A stretch of DNA of 64,000 nt from positions 434,001 to 498,000 of the forward strand of contig NZ_LJAK01000001.1 of NCBI RefSeq assembly GCF_001420005.1. The letters run 5' to 3'. The position numbers were made by a program, and so were the translations under genes. Positions within the stretch are counted from its first letter, which is position 1. The number at the start of each line of letters is the position of its first letter. Origin of the DNA: Loktanella sp. 3ANDIMAR09. Its GTDB lineage: Bacteria; Pseudomonadota; Alphaproteobacteria; Rhodobacterales; Rhodobacteraceae. The notes beneath the pieces are model-generated. The model was given only the letters and a program-made list of their open reading frames with translations. It made no database searches and had not been told where the DNA came from. Below, piece after piece: positions 39,020-48,395 of the stretch.

Positions 39020-39717
39020 AGCGAGCCTTTCAAGTTCAGCGGGGCGGTGCCGCCCCAGGTGCCGCGGTCCGATAACACGGTGAACCGGGCATAGAGTTCT
39101 TCGGAAAACCAGCCTTCTTGCCGCACGGCACGGATGGCTTCTGCGTGGGGGCCGGTGCGCGCGAACGCGTTCATGCTATCAAGCGAGGGCCAGACGGAAA
39201 ATGTGACCTGATGCAGCATCGGGATTTCACCGATCCCGATCTTGAAGGTCACATTCGGGTCGTGGCCGATCAGGTCGTCCAGGCGTGGCACGCGTCCCCA
39301 GAAACGGCGCAGGACGCTGGGTTTGATCGTCGCCCGTGTAAGCGCCGCCAGTGGTCCGTCGGTCGCGGGGCCAGCGGTGAACGGCGCAATGCCCGACCAT
39401 GCGCCGCGCGCTGATGTGGTGCGCAGCAGGACGGTATAATCCTCACTTGCGCGGTCGGCGTAGCGGACAAAGACCGGCGCTGTGCGTGTCCGTTCGCGCG
39501 CCGTTGCCTCGTCTTTCCATGTGGCAAGGATCGCGATGGTGTCGGGGTTCAGCGTCGGACTGAAACCGTGCCCGACGCCAGCACCGCACAGTTTGTGAAA
39601 CCCGATACCCGGTGTGCGGCGCAGCGGCCCGCGCGCCAGTGCCATCTGCGTCATGGCCCAGAATCGGGCCCGCGCACCGGTAAAGCGATACAGGGAAAGG
39701 CTGACGGTCTGGGTCAC
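39016..39717 (-). CDS. crtA: Spheroidene monooxygenase CrtA
   Basis: A 233-aa heme-type monooxygenase that adds the keto group converting spheroidene to spheroidenone in air. Family blocks visible are VSLSLYRFTGARARFWAMTQM at the N-terminus, GIGFHKLCGAGVGHGFSP (about 37-54) and GEIPMLHQVTFSVWPSLDSM near residue 165. It starts with GTG 39717. It heads the minus-strand crtA-bchI-bchD-bchO unit; the gap to the divergent crtI holds two PpsR boxes. Its presence predicts spheroidenone as the main carotenoid, provided crtC, D and F exist elsewhere. Confidence 0.93.
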   Translation of the reverse strand: MTQTVSLSLYRFTGARARFWAMTQMALARGPLRRTPGIGFHKLCGAGVGHGFSPTLNPDTIAILATWKDEATARERTRTAPVFVRYADRASEDYTVLLRTTSARGAWSGIAPFTAGPATDGPLAALTRATIKPSVLRRFWGRVPRLDDLIGHDPNVTFKIGIGEIPMLHQVTFSVWPSLDSMNAFARTGPHAEAIRAVRQEGWFSEELYARFTVLSDRGTWGGTAPLNLKGSL

Positions 39718-39732
39718 GGCTCACTCGGGTTG

Positions 39733-39750
39733 TGTCAACTAAGTCTGACA
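39733..39750. promoter_or_regulatory. PpsR-type box, crtA side
   Basis: TGTcaactaagtctgACA matches TGT-N12-ACA, 16 bp upstream of the crtA start codon. The flanking TGTCAAC half is shared with the second box, 74 bp away. Confidence 0.8.
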
Positions 39751-39806
39751 GTCTGGCGTTGAAATGCAATAAGGTTTTCGATTTTCGCCCATCTGAAAGA
39801 TATGAT

Positions 39807-39824
39807 TGTCAACTTTGATTTACA
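39807..39824. promoter_or_regulatory. PpsR-type box, crtI side
   Basis: TGTcaactttgatttACA matches TGT-N12-ACA, 17 bp upstream of the crtI ATG. Its position close to the start suggests direct occlusion of transcription. Confidence 0.8.
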
Positions 39825-39840
39825 GATGTAGCATTTATTC

Positions 39841-41385
39841 ATGTTTGATCTCAACTCTCCTTCGGAAACGGCGCAGCGCGCGATTGTTGTGGGTGCGGGC
39901 CTTGGTGGCCTTGCGGCGGCAATGCGGCTGGGGGCCAAGGGCTATGTCGTGACGGTCGTGGACCGCCTTGACCGGGTCGGCGGGCGCGGGTCCTCCGTCA
40001 CGCAAGACGGCCACCGCTTTGACCTTGGGCCAACCATCGTCACGGTGCCGCATGTCTATGAAAAGCTTTGGGCCGCCTGTGGGCGCGATTTTCATCGCGA
40101 CGTGACGCTGAAACCACTTGATCCGTTCTATACGATCCGTTGGCCGGACGGGTCGCATTTTCGGGTGAACGGTGACACTGACGACATGGCCGCCGAGGTT
40201 GCCCGGCTGTCGCCGCGCGACGTCAAGGGCTACCACCGTTTCCTGCGCGACAGTCATGCCCGCTACAAGCTCGGGTTCGAGGGGATGGTCGCCAAGCCGA
40301 TGCATCGTGTCTGGGACACGATCAAGGTGCTGCCGCAGTTCGCATGGCTCCGCGCCGATCGGTCGATTCACGCCATGGCGAAATCGCGGGTCAAGGATCA
40401 TCGGCTGCGCATGGCATTGTCGTTTCATCCGCTGTTCATCGGTGGCGATCCGAACAACGTGACGTCGATGTATGCTCTCGTGAGTTATCTGGAAAAGGAA
40501 TACGGCGTTCACTACGCGATGGGCGGCGTGCAGGCGATGGCCGACGCCATGGCGCGTGTCATCCGCGAACAGGGCGGTGCGATCCGGCTGAACACGGTGG
40601 TTGACCGCATTGATGTGGCGGATGGTGCCGCAAAAGGCATCACGCTTAAGGGTGGTGAACGGTTGGCCGCGCCTTTGGTGGTCAGCAATGCTGACGCAGG
40701 CCATACCTACAGCACGCTGATGAAAGACGCGCCGCGCAGCCGTTGGACCGCGAAAAAGGTGCAGAACCGTCGCTGGTCCATGGGTTTGTTCGTCTGGTAT
40801 TTCGGGACCAAGGGCACAGCCACCATGTGGCCCGATGCTGGGCATCACACGATCCTGTCCGGACCGCGTTACGGTCCGCTGCTCAAGGATATCTTTATCA
40901 AGGGGAAGCTGGCCGACGACATGTCACTTTATGTCCACAGGCCGTCTGTCACCGATCCGTCGGTCGCACCTGCGGGCGATGATACCTTTTACGCATTGTC
41001 GCCCGTGCCGCATCTGGGGCACGCCAATCCGGTGGATTGGCAGGCCGAAAAGCTGCGCTACCGCGACAAGGTTGCGGATGTGCTGGATGGTCTGATCCCG
41101 GGTTTCCGTGACCACATCACGACTGACCTGATCTACACGCCAGAGGATTTCCGCGATCGTTATCTGTCGCCGAACGGGTCAGGCTTTTCGCTGGAACCGC
41201 GTATCCTGCAATCGGCATGGTTCCGGCCGCATAACGTCAGCGAAGAGGCCAAGGGTCTGTTCCTCGTCGGGGCAGGCACACATCCCGGTGCAGGCGTGCC
41301 CGGTGTCGTGTCCAGTGCCGAGGTGCTGGGCAAACTGGTGCCCGATGCGCCGATGCCCGTTATCCACAAAATGGCCGCTGAATGA
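39841..41385 (+). CDS. crtI: Phytoene desaturase CrtI
   Basis: A 514-aa FAD-dependent desaturase converting phytoene to neurosporene or lycopene. The Rossmann FAD motif is VVGAGLGGLAAAMRLGAKG (about 16-34), followed by GGRGSSVTQDGHRFDLGPT. The C-terminal FAD block is LFLVGAGTHPGAGVPGVVSSA (about 475-495). ATG 39841 has no strong SD. It is coupled to crtB by an ATGA overlap and is divergent from crtA. Product length of desaturation (three or four steps) cannot be read from sequence. Confidence 0.97.
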   Translation: MFDLNSPSETAQRAIVVGAGLGGLAAAMRLGAKGYVVTVVDRLDRVGGRGSSVTQDGHRFDLGPTIVTVPHVYEKLWAACGRDFHRDVTLKPLDPFYTIRWPDGSHFRVNGDTDDMAAEVARLSPRDVKGYHRFLRDSHARYKLGFEGMVAKPMHRVWDTIKVLPQFAWLRADRSIHAMAKSRVKDHRLRMALSFHPLFIGGDPNNVTSMYALVSYLEKEYGVHYAMGGVQAMADAMARVIREQGGAIRLNTVVDRIDVADGAAKGITLKGGERLAAPLVVSNADAGHTYSTLMKDAPRSRWTAKKVQNRRWSMGLFVWYFGTKGTATMWPDAGHHTILSGPRYGPLLKDIFIKGKLADDMSLYVHRPSVTDPSVAPAGDDTFYALSPVPHLGHANPVDWQAEKLRYRDKVADVLDGLIPGFRDHITTDLIYTPEDFRDRYLSPNGSGFSLEPRILQSAWFRPHNVSEEAKGLFLVGAGTHPGAGVPGVVSSAEVLGKLVPDAPMPVIHKMAAE

Positions 41386-42404
41386 TCCGCCCCGATGATC
41401 TGGCCCACTGCCGCGAGGTGATCCGCACGGGGTCTCTTTCGTTTCATGCGGCCTCGAAACTGCTGCCTGCAAATGTGCGGGACCCGGCCCTGGCGCTTTA
41501 TGCCTTTTGCCGGCTTGCGGATGACGAAGTGGACGAAGGCAACAACAAGACCGCTGCCGTCCTGCGCCTGCGGGACCGGCTGGACCTGGCTTATGCGGGC
41601 AGGCCGCTGGACGCGCCAGAGGACCGTGCCTTTGCCGCGATCATTGCGGAATACGACATGCCACGCGCGCTGCCGGATGCCCTGCTCGAAGGGCTGGCGT
41701 GGGACGCGCAGGAACGACGCTATGCAACGCTGTCGGACGTGCGGGCCTATTCGGCGCGGGTGGCCAGTGCTGTGGGTGCGATGATGTGCGTCCTGATGCG
41801 GGTGCGCTGTGCCGATACGCTGGCGCGGGCCTGTGATCTGGGTGTGGCGATGCAATTGACCAACATCGCCCGCGACGTGGGCGAGGATGCCCGTGCGGGC
41901 CGCATCTACCTGCCGACCGACTGGCTGGCGGGGCACGATATGGATGCTGACGCCTTTCTGGCCGATCCGCGTCCGACGCCCCAGGTGCGCGCCATGACAA
42001 AGGCGCTGCTGCGTGAGGCGGATCACCTGTATCGCCGGTCCGAGGCCGGGATCAGCGGTCTGCCGCGCCAGGCACGGTTGGGGATCTGGGCCGCGCGATT
42101 GATCTATGCCGGGATCGGCGGTCAGGTCACACGGCAGGGCTATGACTCCATCGGGCAGCGCGCGCATACCTCGCGCGCCCAGAAACTGGTGTGGATCGGT
42201 CAGGCTGGGGTACGTGCGCTGGGGGCAGGGGTCATGCCGCGGTCTGCCCTGATTTTTGCCGACCCGCTGCCAGAGGTCGCGTTTCTGGTCGATGCAGCCT
42301 GCCAAGGCCAGCCAGTGCGGCGTCGCATGACATCCGTGCTGAATACGCTGGCCGATTTGTCGGCCCGTGAAATGAGTCATGGAAACGGCGGTCAAAGCGC
42401 ATAA
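41382..42404 (+). CDS. crtB: Phytoene synthase CrtB
   Basis: A 340-aa squalene/phytoene synthase joining two geranylgeranyl diphosphates. The two Asp-rich Mg motifs are present: DDEVDEG (about 47) and NIARDVGEDARAGRIYLP (about 162-179). It overlaps crtI by four bases. The precursor enzyme CrtE is not in the window. It is followed by tspO after 34 bp. Confidence 0.96.
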   Translation: MIRPDDLAHCREVIRTGSLSFHAASKLLPANVRDPALALYAFCRLADDEVDEGNNKTAAVLRLRDRLDLAYAGRPLDAPEDRAFAAIIAEYDMPRALPDALLEGLAWDAQERRYATLSDVRAYSARVASAVGAMMCVLMRVRCADTLARACDLGVAMQLTNIARDVGEDARAGRIYLPTDWLAGHDMDADAFLADPRPTPQVRAMTKALLREADHLYRRSEAGISGLPRQARLGIWAARLIYAGIGGQVTRQGYDSIGQRAHTSRAQKLVWIGQAGVRALGAGVMPRSALIFADPLPEVAFLVDAACQGQPVRRRMTSVLNTLADLSAREMSHGNGGQSA

Positions 42405-42438
42405 GTAATGGGTCATTGCAGCCCGAAAGGTGCCCACC

Positions 42439-42918
42439 ATGACCACGTTCTTGTTTTTCGTTTTCCTAGCCGCCACATTTGCGGCAGGCACCACCGGGGC
42501 GATGTTTCCGACCGGTGAATGGTATCGGAAACTGAACAAACCTGCCTGGACCCCGCCGAACTGGGCCTTTCCGGTGATGTGGACCAGCATCTATCTGCTG
42601 ATCGCATTCGCGGGTGCGCGGGTGGCGATGATCCCCGGTGCCGGGCTGGCGATGGCGTTCTGGGCCGCGCAGATCGCGTTCAACACGCTATGGACGCCGG
42701 TATTTTTCGGCCTGCGGCACTGGCGCGCCTCGCTGATCATCATGGCTGGCCTGTGGCTGTCGGTATTCGGGGCGACCGTAACGCATCTGATGCTGGATCT
42801 CTGGGCGGGTCTTGCATTCGTGCCGTACCTTTTGTGGGTGACAGTGGCCGGGGCGCTGAACCTGACGGTCGTGCGCCTGAACCCGGATCAGAAACCGCTG
42901 GAAATTCACAAGCTCTAG
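42439..42918 (+). CDS. tspO: TspO/MBR tryptophan-rich sensory protein
   Basis: A 159-aa outer-membrane-type five-helix protein (formerly crtK). FPTGEWYRKLNKPAWTPPNWAFPVMWTS (start about 27) with the conserved WYxxLxKPxWxPP core identifies the family; NTLWTPVFFGLRHW (about 84-97) is another signature. ATG 42439 is preferred to GTG 42430. Family knowledge: in Rhodobacter TspO represses photosynthesis genes in response to oxygen, probably by exporting or handling porphyrin intermediates. Here the carotenoid run stops after tspO, where crtC and crtD are usually found. Confidence 0.95.
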   Translation: MTTFLFFVFLAATFAAGTTGAMFPTGEWYRKLNKPAWTPPNWAFPVMWTSIYLLIAFAGARVAMIPGAGLAMAFWAAQIAFNTLWTPVFFGLRHWRASLIIMAGLWLSVFGATVTHLMLDLWAGLAFVPYLLWVTVAGALNLTVVRLNPDQKPLEIHKL

Positions 42919-43030
42919 GGCTTGTGCAGCCGAGCGGGCGGGGCATGCCGTATCCCGTCACCCGCTTGAAATATTGTGCTGCCAGGCGTGGTGCGATTGA
43001 ATGGACCAAACCAACGGCGGAGGCCCCTCC

Positions 43031-44506
43031 ATGACACGACCCTTGCCCTTGCGGACCCCCGACGTGCCAGAGGCAGAGGCATTTACCGATCCAGCCGCGG
43101 CTGTGGCGCGTCTGTGCGAATTATACGACGCCGCTGCCGGATTTCTGACCGACGCCTTTCAGCACATGCTGAACACGGGGGCGGCCGATCACAGCTATCG
43201 CGCGTTCTACCCGGAGGTGCGCCTGACGACGACCAGCCACGCCCGGATGGACAGCAGGCTGGCCTATGGTCACGTGGCAGAACCGGGCACCTACGCCACG
43301 ACCATCACCCGGCCAGACCTGTTTCGGTACTATCTCGAACAGCAACTGGGCCTGCTGATGAAAAACCATGATGTCGCCGTCAAGGTCGGTGCATCATCAA
43401 CGCCGATGCCCGTTCATTTTGCGGTCGCCCGCGACGAGAGCATTACCGTGCCGCAGGATGGTGCCGCCGATTTTCAGTTGCGTGACGTCTTTGATGTGCC
43501 CGATCTTGCGGTGACGCACGATGATATCGTGAACGGCGGCGGTTTTTTGTACCCCGATGGCGCGCGCCCGCTGGCACCCTTTACAGCGCAGCGGATCGAT
43601 TATTCGCTGGCACGCCTGTCGCATTACACGGCGACGGACGCGGGGCATTTTCAGAACCACGTCCTGTTCACCAACTATCAGTTCTACGTAGAGGAATTCG
43701 AGGCCTACGCCCGATTGATGCTGGCCGATCCGGACAGCGGCTATACCGCCTTTGTCGGGCCGGGGAATGCGGTCATCACCGATCCTGATGCGCCGTTGGC
43801 CGCGACGGCGAAAACCCCGCAGATGCCGACCTATCACCTCAAGCGGGCGCATGGTGCAGGGATCACGCTGGTGAACATCGGTGTCGGCCCGTCGAATGCG
43901 AAAACGGCGACCGATCATATCGCCGTGTTGCGTCCGCACGCCTGGTTGATGGTCGGCCATTGCGCCGGATTGCGCAATTCGCAGCGATTGGGCGATTTCG
44001 TCCTGGCCCATGCCTATCTGCGCGAGGATCACGTGCTGGACGACGATCTGCCGGTCTGGGTGCCCATCCCGGCGCTGGCTGAAATACAGATCGCGCTGGA
44101 AGACGCCGTCGAAGAAGTCACCAAGCTGGAAGGCTATGAGCTGAAGCGCATCATGCGCACCGGCACGGTCGCCACCATCGACAACCGCAACTGGGAATTG
44201 CGCGACCATTCCGGCCCGGTGCAGCGGCTGTCGCAGTCGCGTGCCGTGGCCTTGGATATGGAAAGTGCGACGATCGCGGCCAACGGTTTTAGGTTCCGCG
44301 TACCCTATGGCACGCTGCTGTGCGTCAGCGACAAACCACTGCACGGAGAGTTGAAATTGCCGGGTATGGCGTCTGATTTTTATCGTGGGCAGGTCGCAAA
44401 TCACCTGATGATCGGTATCCGGGCGATGGAAAAACTGCGCGATATGCCGCTCGAACGCATACACAGCCGTAAATTGCGGTCGTTCGAGGAGACCGCATTC
44501 CTCTAA
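43031..44506 (+). CDS. amn: AMP nucleosidase
   Basis: A 491-aa enzyme hydrolysing AMP to adenine and ribose 5-phosphate. The N-terminal regulatory domain (about 15-180) includes GASSTPMPVHFAV-like residues and the C-terminal nucleosidase domain includes MVGHCAGLRNSQRLGDFVLA and ALDMESATIAANGFRFRVPYG (catalytic Asp/Glu region). ATG 43031 has GGAGG upstream; ATG 43001 would add ten residues lacking resemblance. It is outside the photosynthesis functions and marks the block's edge. Confidence 0.95.
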   Translation: MTRPLPLRTPDVPEAEAFTDPAAAVARLCELYDAAAGFLTDAFQHMLNTGAADHSYRAFYPEVRLTTTSHARMDSRLAYGHVAEPGTYATTITRPDLFRYYLEQQLGLLMKNHDVAVKVGASSTPMPVHFAVARDESITVPQDGAADFQLRDVFDVPDLAVTHDDIVNGGGFLYPDGARPLAPFTAQRIDYSLARLSHYTATDAGHFQNHVLFTNYQFYVEEFEAYARLMLADPDSGYTAFVGPGNAVITDPDAPLAATAKTPQMPTYHLKRAHGAGITLVNIGVGPSNAKTATDHIAVLRPHAWLMVGHCAGLRNSQRLGDFVLAHAYLREDHVLDDDLPVWVPIPALAEIQIALEDAVEEVTKLEGYELKRIMRTGTVATIDNRNWELRDHSGPVQRLSQSRAVALDMESATIAANGFRFRVPYGTLLCVSDKPLHGELKLPGMASDFYRGQVANHLMIGIRAMEKLRDMPLERIHSRKLRSFEETAFL

Positions 44507-44572
44507 AAGTGCCGAAAACCCTTAAAAATATGCGCAAAGCGTGCTTTTGGGGCTTGCCAGCCCGCACTATTC

Positions 44573-44590
44573 GTTGTGGTCTACCACAAC
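44573..44590. promoter_or_regulatory. Perfect inverted repeat in the HU leader
   Basis: GTTGTGGT and ACCACAAC are perfect inverted repeats separated by CT, 62 bp upstream of the HU gene. The size and symmetry fit a dimeric regulator site. No known consensus matched by eye. Confidence 0.5.
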
Positions 44591-44651
44591 ATTACGTGAA
44601 TTGATGCGAAATGCCCCCAACAAGAGGGGGTTCAACCGGAGGAAGACCATC

Positions 44652-44942
44652 ATGGCAACCAAACCGCTGACCAAGGCACAGCTCGTGACCAAGCTGTCCG
44701 AGAAGCTGGACACAGACAAGAAGACGGCAACCGCTGCTCTCGAAGCCGTGACCGATATCATCACCGAAGAAGTCTCTGCTGGCGGCGCCGTGACCCTGCC
44801 CGGCGTCGGCAAGATCTATTGCCGCGAGCGCCCGGAGCGCATGGTGCGTAACCCCGCCACCGGCGAGCAGATGAAGAAAGAGGCCGACAAGGTCGTCAAG
44901 ATGACGATCGCAAAGGCGCTCAAGGACAGCGTGAACGGCTGA
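44652..44942 (+). CDS. hup: HU-family DNA-binding protein
   Basis: A 96-aa histone-like nucleoid protein. It has TKAQLVTKLSEKLDTDKKTA, the GAVTLPGVGKIY core and the DNA-arm segment RERPERMVRNPATGEQM, with the Pro-containing arm NPATGE. ATG 44652 is preceded by GGAGGAAGACC. HU organises DNA and assists bending at promoters. A terminator follows. Confidence 0.95.
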   Translation: MATKPLTKAQLVTKLSEKLDTDKKTATAALEAVTDIITEEVSAGGAVTLPGVGKIYCRERPERMVRNPATGEQMKKEADKVVKMTIAKALKDSVNG

Positions 44943-44969
44943 TCTTGCATCTTGTGTGGATAACGGAAA

Positions 44970-44994
44970 GGGTCGCCCGTGGGCGGCCCTTTTT
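44970..44994 (+). terminator. Rho-independent terminator after the HU gene
   Basis: GGGTCGCCC and GGGCGGCCC pair (one G-U) around a short loop, followed by five T. It ends 15 bases before the next gene's start, so the EamA gene begins almost within the terminator's downstream region. Confidence 0.8.
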
Positions 44995-45009
44995 GTTTGG
45001 ATTGTAGCG

Positions 45010-45891
45010 ATGGATATCAAGGCACTGGTGATGGGGGTGGCCTTTGCCGCGATGTGGTCGTCGGCCTTTACCTCGGCCCGGATCATCGTTGAATACGCAC
45101 CACCGCTGACCGCCCTTGCGGCCCGGTTCCTGATGTCCGGTATCGTGGCTGTCGGCATTGCGCTGGCGATGGGCCAGCGGATGCGCCTGACACGGCAGCA
45201 ATGGCGCGGTGTCATCATCTTTGGTGTCTGCCAGAACGCGCTTTATCTGGGGATGAATTTCGTTGCCATGCAAACGGTCGAGGCGTCGCTGGCATCGATC
45301 ATGGCCTCGACGATGCCGCTGCTGGTGGCGCTGGCTGGCTGGTTGATCTTTGGCAGGCGTCTGCCTGTGCTGGGTGTCGCAGGCTTGCTGGCGGGATTTG
45401 CTGGTGTCGCGATCATCATGTCGGCGCGACTGGGTGCAGGCAGCGATCCCTTCGGCATGATGCTGTGTGCCCTGGCGGCGGTATCGATCACCGTGGCGAC
45501 GCTGGCGGTCGCGGGGGCGTCATCGGGTGGCAACCTGATGATGATCGTCGGCTTGCAGATGTTCGTCGGGTTCATCTGCTGTGCAATCCCTGCCGTCCTG
45601 TTCGAGACACCGGTCATCGACATGAACTGGCGCCTGGGGCTTGCCTTTGGCTATACCGTGCTGGTCCCGGGCGTGCTGGCGACACTGGTCTGGTTCGCGC
45701 TGGTGGGGCGCATCGGCGCGGTCAAGGCGTCGACATTCCATTTCCTGAACCCGTTTCTGGGCGTGGTCATCGCCGCCGTCCTGCTGGGAGAAAAGATCGG
45801 CCCTGCGGATGTGCTGGGGGTCGCCGTGATCGCGGCGGGCATCCTTGCTGTCCAGATCAGCAAACAGACGACAGTGCCGCCGCCGGTCTAG
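45010..45891 (+). CDS. EamA-family (DMT superfamily) transporter
   Basis: A 293-aa membrane protein with about ten hydrophobic helices and two EamA repeats. It begins MDIKALVMGVAFAAMWSSAF and the second repeat contains LGLAFGYTVLVPGVLATL-type sequence and FLNPFLGVVIAAVLLGEKIG, the family's C-terminal signature. Family members export amino acids or small metabolites; the substrate is not readable. It converges with the serine hydrolase gene (4-bp overlap). ATG 45010 is chosen because earlier in-frame starts fall within the terminator. Confidence 0.9.
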   Translation: MDIKALVMGVAFAAMWSSAFTSARIIVEYAPPLTALAARFLMSGIVAVGIALAMGQRMRLTRQQWRGVIIFGVCQNALYLGMNFVAMQTVEASLASIMASTMPLLVALAGWLIFGRRLPVLGVAGLLAGFAGVAIIMSARLGAGSDPFGMMLCALAAVSITVATLAVAGASSGGNLMMIVGLQMFVGFICCAIPAVLFETPVIDMNWRLGLAFGYTVLVPGVLATLVWFALVGRIGAVKASTFHFLNPFLGVVIAAVLLGEKIGPADVLGVAVIAAGILAVQISKQTTVPPPV

Positions 45892-46892
45892 GCTGCTGCG
45901 CGCGCGGCTGGCAAAATGTCCTGATCCAGCAGGCGCATCAGATCGCCGAAATAGCCGCCGCTGCGGGCAGGGCGCATGGGGTCCGACGTGATGGCCACGG
46001 TCAGATTGAGGCCGGGGACGACGCAGATGATCTGACCGCCGTAGCCCCGCGCCAACGCATAGCGGTCGCCCCCCGATTCCCCCAGAAACCAGCCGTAGCC
46101 ATAGGCCAGGCCGGAAAACTGCGACCGCGTGCGTGGCTGGAACGATTGATTGACCCAGCCGGTGCTCAGCACCTGGTTGCCATTCCATGTCCCGCCCATG
46201 CGGTACATTTCGCCGAACCGCACTATGGCCGGCAGGGTCAGGCCCATCTCGTTCCCGCCCAGATAGCGGCCCTGCGGATCACGGGTCCATGCGGGCACCT
46301 CGATCCCCAATGGGTCACCTAGACGGCGCTGGGCGAGGGTCAGCAGGCTTTGTCCTGAGACCTGCGACAGGACAGCGCCAAGAATGTGAAAGCTGCCGGT
46401 GGAATATTGCATGCTGCTGCCGGGCGTCGCGACAAAGGGGCGTTGCAACGCATCCGCCACCCAGTCGCGACTGGCAATCCACCCACCATAATTGCCGCCA
46501 GAGGTGCGTTCCAGACCCGCCTGCATGGTCACAAGGTTGCCCACCGTGATCTCCCCCACGCCATCGGCGGCACCGGCGGGGATCAGCCCCGGCGCGATGT
46601 CAGCCAATGTGGCGTCCAGGCTCGCGATCTCACCCCGGTCAAGGGCTGCGCCGGTCAGGGCCGCGACGATGGTTTTCGACACCGATTTGATCGGCACGAT
46701 ACGCCCGACGGCGGGGCCGCGAAACGCCTGCGACAGCACCTGCCTGCCGTCCTGATGGATTGCCATGGCATGTAGCTGGTCATAGCTGGCCGCGCGGTCC
46801 AGCACAGCCTGCCAGGGCTGTGCCTGCGCGCGCAATGGCAAGGCTGTCAGAGCAGCGGCCCCGGCGATCAAAGTGCGGCGTGTCAGTGTCAT
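45888..46892 (-). CDS. Exported beta-lactamase-fold serine hydrolase
   Basis: A 334-aa class C beta-lactamase or esterase-like hydrolase. A twin-arginine-type signal (TLTRRTLIAGAAALTALPLRAQA) precedes the SxxK motif SVSK near residue 70 and a YST segment near residue 160 in place of YxN. The final domain (GYGGQIICVVPGLNLTVAIT) has the third-strand motif GYGG replacing KTG. Substrate unknown. Tat export of a Ser hydrolase suggests a periplasmic role, but the signal is only predicted. Confidence 0.88.
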   Translation of the reverse strand: MTLTRRTLIAGAAALTALPLRAQAQPWQAVLDRAASYDQLHAMAIHQDGRQVLSQAFRGPAVGRIVPIKSVSKTIVAALTGAALDRGEIASLDATLADIAPGLIPAGAADGVGEITVGNLVTMQAGLERTSGGNYGGWIASRDWVADALQRPFVATPGSSMQYSTGSFHILGAVLSQVSGQSLLTLAQRRLGDPLGIEVPAWTRDPQGRYLGGNEMGLTLPAIVRFGEMYRMGGTWNGNQVLSTGWVNQSFQPRTRSQFSGLAYGYGWFLGESGGDRYALARGYGGQIICVVPGLNLTVAITSDPMRPARSGGYFGDLMRLLDQDILPAARAAA

Positions 46893-46965
46893 GGCGTTCC
46901 CCTTGCGCGATTGGCAGACAGCTAGGCCAACCGCGACAAAACACCAGACAAACGGTCGTGAGGTG

Positions 46966-48072
46966 TCAGCCGATCCGCCCGCGCACGCCGCCCGTCTGGC
47001 CGCGATCCAGCAGGATGTGGTCAAGGATCACGCAGGCCATCATCGCCTCTCCGACAGGGACGGCGCGAATGCCCACACAGGGGTCGTGACGACCCTTGGT
47101 CACCACCTCGGTCGGCTGGCCATCCATGGTGATCGACTGGCGCGGCGACAGGATGGATGACGTAGGTTTGACCGCAAACCGCACGACGACATCCTGACCC
47201 GTGCTGATCCCGCCCAGAATGCCGCCCGCATGGTTCGATGAATAGACCGGCTGGCCGTCATTCCCCATAAAGATCTCGTCTGCGTTGGCGCGGCCGGTCA
47301 GCGCGGCGGCGGCCATGCCTTCGCCGATTTCGACGCCCTTGACGGCGTTGATGCTCATCATTGCGGCGGCGAGGTCGGTATCGAGTTTCGCATAGATCGG
47401 CGCACCGATGCCCGCCGGTACGCCGCGGGCAACCACCTCGATGATCGCGCCGACGGAATTGTGGTCGTCCTTGCGCAGCCAGGTCAGGTAGTCTTCCCAT
47501 TCGGCAGCGGCCTGAGCATCAGGACACCAGAAATCGTTCTGCGCGATCTGGTCCCAGTTGAACCGGTCGCGGTCGATCTTCTTTTCGCCCATCTGCACCA
47601 TGTAGCCTGTGACCTGCACGCCTGGTGCCACTGCGCCGATGGCTGCGCGTGCCACGCCGCCTGCGGCCACACGCGCGGCTGTTTCACGGGCGGATGACCG
47701 TCCACCGCCACGCGGATCGCGCAACCCGTATTTCTGGTGATAGGTGATGTCGGCATGTCCCGGGCGGAATGTGTTCAGGATATCGCCGTAATCCTTGGAC
47801 CGTTGGTCCGTGTTTCGGATCATCAGCTGTATGGGCGTGCCGGTGGTCTGCCCTTCGTAGACGCCGGACAGGATTTCCACGGCGTCGGGTTCATTTCGCT
47901 GGGTGGTGTTGCGGTTCTGGCCGGGGCGGCGTTTGTCCAGCCATTGCTGGATCATCGCGGCATCCAGCGGCACGCCCGGCGGGCATCCATCGACGGTCGC
48001 ACCCAATGCGGGACCATGGCTTTCGCCCCAGGTGGTGAACCGAAAGAGATGACCAAAGGTGTTGAATGACAT
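46966..48072 (-). CDS. aroC: Chorismate synthase
   Basis: A 368-aa FMN-dependent enzyme of the shikimate pathway, converting 5-enolpyruvylshikimate 3-phosphate to chorismate. Signatures are [22 protein letters not shown] (about 13-34) and [16 protein letters not shown] (about 122-137). ATG 48072 fits the conserved [13 protein letters not shown]-terminus. It is divergent from the TPP-riboswitch-led thi operon. Confidence 0.97.
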   Translation of the reverse strand: MSFNTFGHLFRFTTWGESHGPALGATVDGCPPGVPLDAAMIQQWLDKRRPGQNRNTTQRNEPDAVEILSGVYEGQTTGTPIQLMIRNTDQRSKDYGDILNTFRPGHADITYHQKYGLRDPRGGGRSSARETAARVAAGGVARAAIGAVAPGVQVTGYMVQMGEKKIDRDRFNWDQIAQNDFWCPDAQAAAEWEDYLTWLRKDDHNSVGAIIEVVARGVPAGIGAPIYAKLDTDLAAAMMSINAVKGVEIGEGMAAAALTGRANADEIFMGNDGQPVYSSNHAGGILGGISTGQDVVVRFAVKPTSSILSPRQSITMDGQPTEVVTKGRHDPCVGIRAVPVGEAMMACVILDHILLDRGQTGGVRGRIG

Positions 48073-48267
48073 GCGCAACGCTCCGTTTCTGATCGCCGCG
48101 ATAGCCCAAGGCGCAGGCTGTGTCCAACCTGGTGCAGCGACGACACCGTGTTTTGCGTCAAATCGGTGCCGGTGCAAGTCATGCCGTGATCCATGCGTCA
48201 GAACGCCCGGTGCTGACGCGGGATGCCCGGGCCTCTTTTCATTTGGTGCAGGCGGCGCTAGCTGTTG
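48073..48267. other. Divergent leader region between aroC and the TPP riboswitch
   Basis: 195 bp without a supported gene. It must hold the promoters of aroC and thiBPQ, but I could not assign reliable -35/-10 pairs by eye and saw no repeat. Confidence 0.6.
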
Positions 48268-48350
48268 GGTACCTCGGGGGGCCATATGGCTGAGATGCGC
48301 AAGCGGACCCGTTGAACCTGAACCGGTTAAGACCGGCGGAGGGAAGGTCC
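48268..48350 (+). ncRNA. TPP riboswitch (thi box)
   Basis: The conserved thi-box parts occur in order: CTGAGATGCGCAAGC, ACCCGTTGAACCTGAACCGG, then TTAAGACCGGCGGAGGGAA. The closing stem can form between GGTACCT and AGGTCC. It ends 45 bases before the thiB ATG, in the 5' leader of the thiamine importer operon, so high TPP should lower its expression. The Shine-Dalgarno TTGGAGGATG lies just downstream. Confidence 0.95.
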
Positions 48351-48395
48351 GGCATAACGTCGTCCCCAAATCCGCCCGTCGTTTTGGAGGATGAC

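Noticed and set aside
42933-42978. AGCGGG/CCCGCT hairpin with TTGAAATATTGTG after tspO, similar to the repeat family
   Set aside because: The stem is imperfect and the tail match too weak to call a fourth copy.
45201-46322. 373-codon plus-strand frame across the EamA and serine hydrolase genes
   Set aside because: Out of frame with both genes and without family resemblance.
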